Source: Armatimonadota bacterium
Lineage (GTDB): Bacteria; Armatimonadota; UBA5829; DTJY01
Assembly (NCBI GenBank): GCA_017993055.1
Contig: JAGONM010000034.1
Location: 1-36,725 of the forward strand
DNA: 36,725 nt
Direction of reading: 5' to 3'
In this document: one piece after another, positions 34,657 through 36,725 of the stretch
Numbering within the stretch: the first letter of the stretch is position 1
Layout: the number at the start of each line of letters is the position of its first letter
Program-made: the position numbers and the translations under genes
The notes under the pieces: model-generated
What the model was told of the DNA's origin: nothing
What the model saw: the letters and a program-made list of their open reading frames with translations, nothing else
Database searches by the model: none

Positions 34657-34881
34657 CTATCCATCGTTCCGTTCATCGGAGGCGCAGGCGTTTAGCTCGG
34701 CAAGGACTGCATCCACGTCCAGGCCGTGCGCCGTCAGTCCTTCTTCGATTGTCTCCGAAGACGAGATCAGGCACACGGAGCAACCCATCCCGTGGCCCTG
34801 CAGGATCTCCGGAGCCCGCGAACACAACTCCATCGCCTCGGCGATCGTCATGTCCCTGGTGATCACGAGATCCGTTTCCAT
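34657..34881 (-). CDS. DUF1858 (CxxC redox-disulfide) protein
   Basis: This 74-residue protein is of the DUF1858 / hybrid-cluster-protein-associated redox disulfide type: DMTIAEAMELCSRAPEIL, then the CxxC loop HGMGCSVC followed by SETIEEGLTAHGLD. The two cysteines may form a redox disulfide or bind metal. The partner is unknown. Its start (AGGAGG in front) is 9 bases after the CBS-DUF1385 stop, and argS follows 8 bases after its own stop. Confidence 0.9.
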   Translation of the reverse strand: METDLVITRDMTIAEAMELCSRAPEILQGHGMGCSVCLISSSETIEEGLTAHGLDVDAVLAELNACASDERNDG

Positions 34882-34890
34882 GATACCCTC

Positions 34891-36039
34891 CTACATGAGT
34901 TCAGGCGCCACTATACGAAGCACCTGCTCTCCCAGGCCGAATGCGAAGGCCGCACCGATCATCACCTGGGGCATTCCCGTATTCCATAGTCTGCGCAGAC
35001 CGGCAACGTGAGAGGCCGGGTTGTCCCGGTACTCCCGAAGTATGCCCTCACCCGCCCGGATGCCGCTCTGCAACTGTTTCAGGCTGGGTGGACGGGTCGT
35101 CACGTACTGCTGAAAGTACGCTCCGATGGTGCGCCAGGAGAACACGAGTATGAACACGGCGATCATCGCCGCGACCTCGCTCGAAACCGCTTCGGACACC
35201 ATGAAGAAAACCACCACTGCGGCCACGATGTTCGTGCCGCAGCGCGGGTGCACCCGCGGCATCGTCTTGACGACCTCGGGGGTAAGAGGCTCCCCGCGCT
35301 CGATTGCATGCACGACCTGATGCTCGGCCGCATGGTATCCCGACAGCGGCGAGAGCCTCAACAGCAGCAGAAATATCGGCGCCGACAGACCGAGCAGCAC
35401 GCTTCGAGCCGGGTCCACCCATTCGGCGTTGATCGCCCACGGAGTTCTCAGGGCGGTCCACAGAGGAAACCCCAGAGCCTTCTCCACGAACAATGCCAGG
35501 CCGACTATAATCAGCAGCCCGACGTAGTTGAGCACCATCAGCGACGCCCCGGCAAGGAAGAGCCCGAAGTCCCCGGCGCCCGCCCGTATATGGCCGGTCG
35601 TCAGGTAGACCCCCAAGGGAGTTGCCAGGCCGCCTACACTCGGCGGTCGAATGCTTCCGGCGAGCGCCCCGACCAAGTCGGACCTGGTGACGACGCCCAT
35701 GTATCGCCCGAACTCGTCCACGATCGGCAGCGACTGAAGGGAGCGGGAATCCATGACCTCCGCGGCCTGCACGACCGACATACGGCTGCCTCCGAGGACG
35801 GCCTCGCGGAACACGAGCGGACCGATTGACGCGAGCGCGGCTTCCTGAGCGCCGCCTCGCCTTACGATCTCCGAGAATACATCCGCCTCCCGGATGACCC
35901 CGACCAGGCGGCCGTCTTCGAGAACGGGCAGTTCGGAGACGCCCGCGACTCTCATAGCTTCCGATGCCCTGCCCAGACTGTCAGTGATCGCGACGGGCGC
36001 CGCGACCCTGAGGATGCGTGTTATCGGCTTGTCCCGCAT
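34891..36039 (-). CDS. CBS-pair fused to DUF1385 membrane protein
   Basis: In this 382-residue protein, two CBS domains (about residues 1-130; MRVAGVSELPVLEDGRLVGV and SRSLQSLPIVDEFGRYMGVV) precede a DUF1385/YqhQ-like part. That part has the diagnostic YHAAEHQVVHAIERGE and RVHPRCGTN (about residues 235-270), with several membrane helices between about 160-230 and 270-310. CBS pairs usually bind adenosyl nucleotides. The function of DUF1385 is not established. The fusion suggests a nucleotide-sensing membrane protein. The ATG at 36039 has AAGG close in front. The gene is divergent from rpmB. Confidence 0.9.
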   Translation of the reverse strand: MRDKPITRILRVAAPVAITDSLGRASEAMRVAGVSELPVLEDGRLVGVIREADVFSEIVRRGGAQEAALASIGPLVFREAVLGGSRMSVVQAAEVMDSRSLQSLPIVDEFGRYMGVVTRSDLVGALAGSIRPPSVGGLATPLGVYLTTGHIRAGAGDFGLFLAGASLMVLNYVGLLIIVGLALFVEKALGFPLWTALRTPWAINAEWVDPARSVLLGLSAPIFLLLLRLSPLSGYHAAEHQVVHAIERGEPLTPEVVKTMPRVHPRCGTNIVAAVVVFFMVSEAVSSEVAAMIAVFILVFSWRTIGAYFQQYVTTRPPSLKQLQSGIRAGEGILREYRDNPASHVAGLRRLWNTGMPQVMIGAAFAFGLGEQVLRIVAPELM

Positions 36040-36055
36040 ATTGCCTTCAAAGTCC

Positions 36056-36085
36056 TTGCCAAAGCTTGTCGTTCTGTGCTATATT
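36056..36085 (+). promoter_or_regulatory. Putative sigma70-like promoter for rpmB
   Basis: TTGCCA (36056-36061), an 18-base spacer and TATATT (36080-36085), about 70 bases before the rpmB ATG in the divergent gap. It is a reasonable match but not verified. Confidence 0.55.
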
Positions 36086-36156
36086 GTCTTTTGTGCGTCT
36101 CCGATGTTCCGAGACCAGGAAGTCTTTCCACCGTTTCGCAGGAGGTTTACTCAATA

Positions 36157-36375
36157 ATGGCACGAACTTGTGATGTCTGCGGCAAAGGCCCGCAGTTTGG
36201 TCAGAATATCCGCCACCAGCACTCGGGATCGTGGGCCCTGCGCGCTCCGAAGACCAAGCGCAGATGGAATCCGAACCTGCAGACCGTCCGCGTCGCCAAC
36301 GGCAGGAGCAGCACCCGCCAGATGTCCGTGTGCGCCAAGTGCCTGAAGGCCGGCAAGGTCATCAAGGCCGCTTGA
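36157..36375 (+). CDS. rpmB: 50S ribosomal protein L28 (zinc-binding, C+ form)
   Basis: This 72-residue protein has the family opening MARTCDVCGKGPQFGQNIRH and KTKRRWNPNLQTVRV. Cysteines at 5, 8, 59 and 62 form a four-Cys zinc site, so this is the zinc-dependent form of L28. It is part of the large ribosomal subunit. I start at the ATG at 36157, which fits the family and has AGGAGG upstream; an in-frame ATG at 36076 would add 27 unrelated residues. It is the only plus-strand gene in the window. Confidence 0.97.
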   Translation: MARTCDVCGKGPQFGQNIRHQHSGSWALRAPKTKRRWNPNLQTVRVANGRSSTRQMSVCAKCLKAGKVIKAA

Positions 36376-36388
36376 CCGGAAAAGCGAA

Positions 36389-36457
36389 GTCAGGAGTCGG
36401 AAGGCAGGAGTCAGAATCGGTTCCTCGCCTTCTGACTTCCGGCTCCCGGCTCCTGAC
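36389..36457. terminator. Long inverted repeat, probable bidirectional terminator
   Basis: Arms 36389-36416 and 36430-36457 match over 23 of 28 positions, separated by 13 bases. It lies between the converging rpmB and minus-strand gene ends. It is built of repeated GTCAGGAGTC/GGAGTCAGAA units, so it could also be a dispersed repeat that happens to serve as terminator. No long T-run follows. Confidence 0.6.
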
Positions 36458-36488
36458 CAGCGACCTCTGGATTATACTACAGCCCACC

Positions 36489-36725
36489 TCATTCCGCAAC
36501 CCAGTCATGAAGCGCGTCGGGCGACTCGAGCGACGCGGCCCCTCGATCCAACAGACCCCTCAGCAGACTCTCCACCTCGCCGTTCGCGAAATCCCTCTCC
36601 GAATAGGCATCCGACCTTCCTATCACCGCAAGCCTCTTGCCCTGATCGAGAGCTTGCGCGGCCTGACGCAGGTTGGAGAGATTGCCCAACCCGAAGGGCG
36701 TCTCCGACACCACTATGACATCGGC
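36489..36725 (-). CDS. C-terminal fragment, probable ABC transporter ATP-binding protein
   Basis: Only the last 78 residues lie in the window; the frame is open to the edge and ends at TAG/TGA-type stop near 36489. The visible part, ADVIVVSETPFGLGNLSNLR, resembles the C-terminal region of some cobalamin/iron-siderophore ABC ATPases ('ADVVVV..PFG.GNL.NLE'). The Walker and signature motifs would be outside the window. The identity is tentative. Confidence 0.5.
   Translation of the reverse strand, partial: ADVIVVSETPFGLGNLSNLRQAAQALDQGKRLAVIGRSDAYSERDFANGEVESLLRGLLDRGAASLESPDALHDWVAE

Overview
The window is about 60% GC and is coding almost end to end. Every gene except one small ribosomal protein gene (rpmB) is on the minus strand, so the story reads from high to low coordinates. 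No gap between genes exceeds 170 bases. I saw no tRNA, rRNA, CRISPR array, transposase or prophage gene. The mix of genes suggests an environmental Gram-negative-type lineage such as Armatimonadota or a related candidate phylum. It includes a type IV pilus assembly cluster, a pilin with a C-terminal DGHV motif, very large secreted PQQ-type beta-propeller proteins, a CBS-DUF1385 fusion and a zinc-type L28. The phylum assignment is inference only.

Right end (36725-34657): the tail of a probable ABC-transporter ATPase converges on rpmB across a long inverted repeat. A CBS-CBS-DUF1385 membrane protein diverges from rpmB and is followed by a DUF1858 CxxC protein and argS.

Middle right (32947-28056): a secreted GH42-like glycosidase-fold protein, a zinc alcohol dehydrogenase, a DUF624-like membrane protein and a PfkB sugar kinase. 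This looks like a small carbohydrate module placed between two aminoacyl-tRNA synthetase genes (argS and alaS). It is marked by a perfect 20-bp hairpin and, before alaS, by a REP-like cruciform repeat.

Middle (27925-22275): a tightly packed housekeeping run alaS, ruvX, mltG, yqeG, aroE, with overlapping or abutting reading frames from ruvX to aroE.

Left half (22268-1): a type IV pilus locus. A good sigma70-like promoter precedes pilB, pilT, pilC, the prepilin peptidase gene and a pilin gene, and a Rho-independent terminator closes that unit. Beyond it lies a second gene run with three unusually large pilin-like proteins (PilV-, PilW- and PilX-like; 599, 602 and 887 residues) and then two giant secreted beta-propeller proteins (1346 and at least 1864 residues, the last running off the window). 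The order and content mirror the minor pilin-PilY1 operon of Pseudomonas-type pili, but the proteins are far larger and appear unrelated in sequence. PilD would process the pilins and PilB/PilT/PilC would drive extension and retraction. The giant pilins and propellers could form a calcium-responsive pilus tip or a surface complex. This second run is the best candidate for an undescribed system here.
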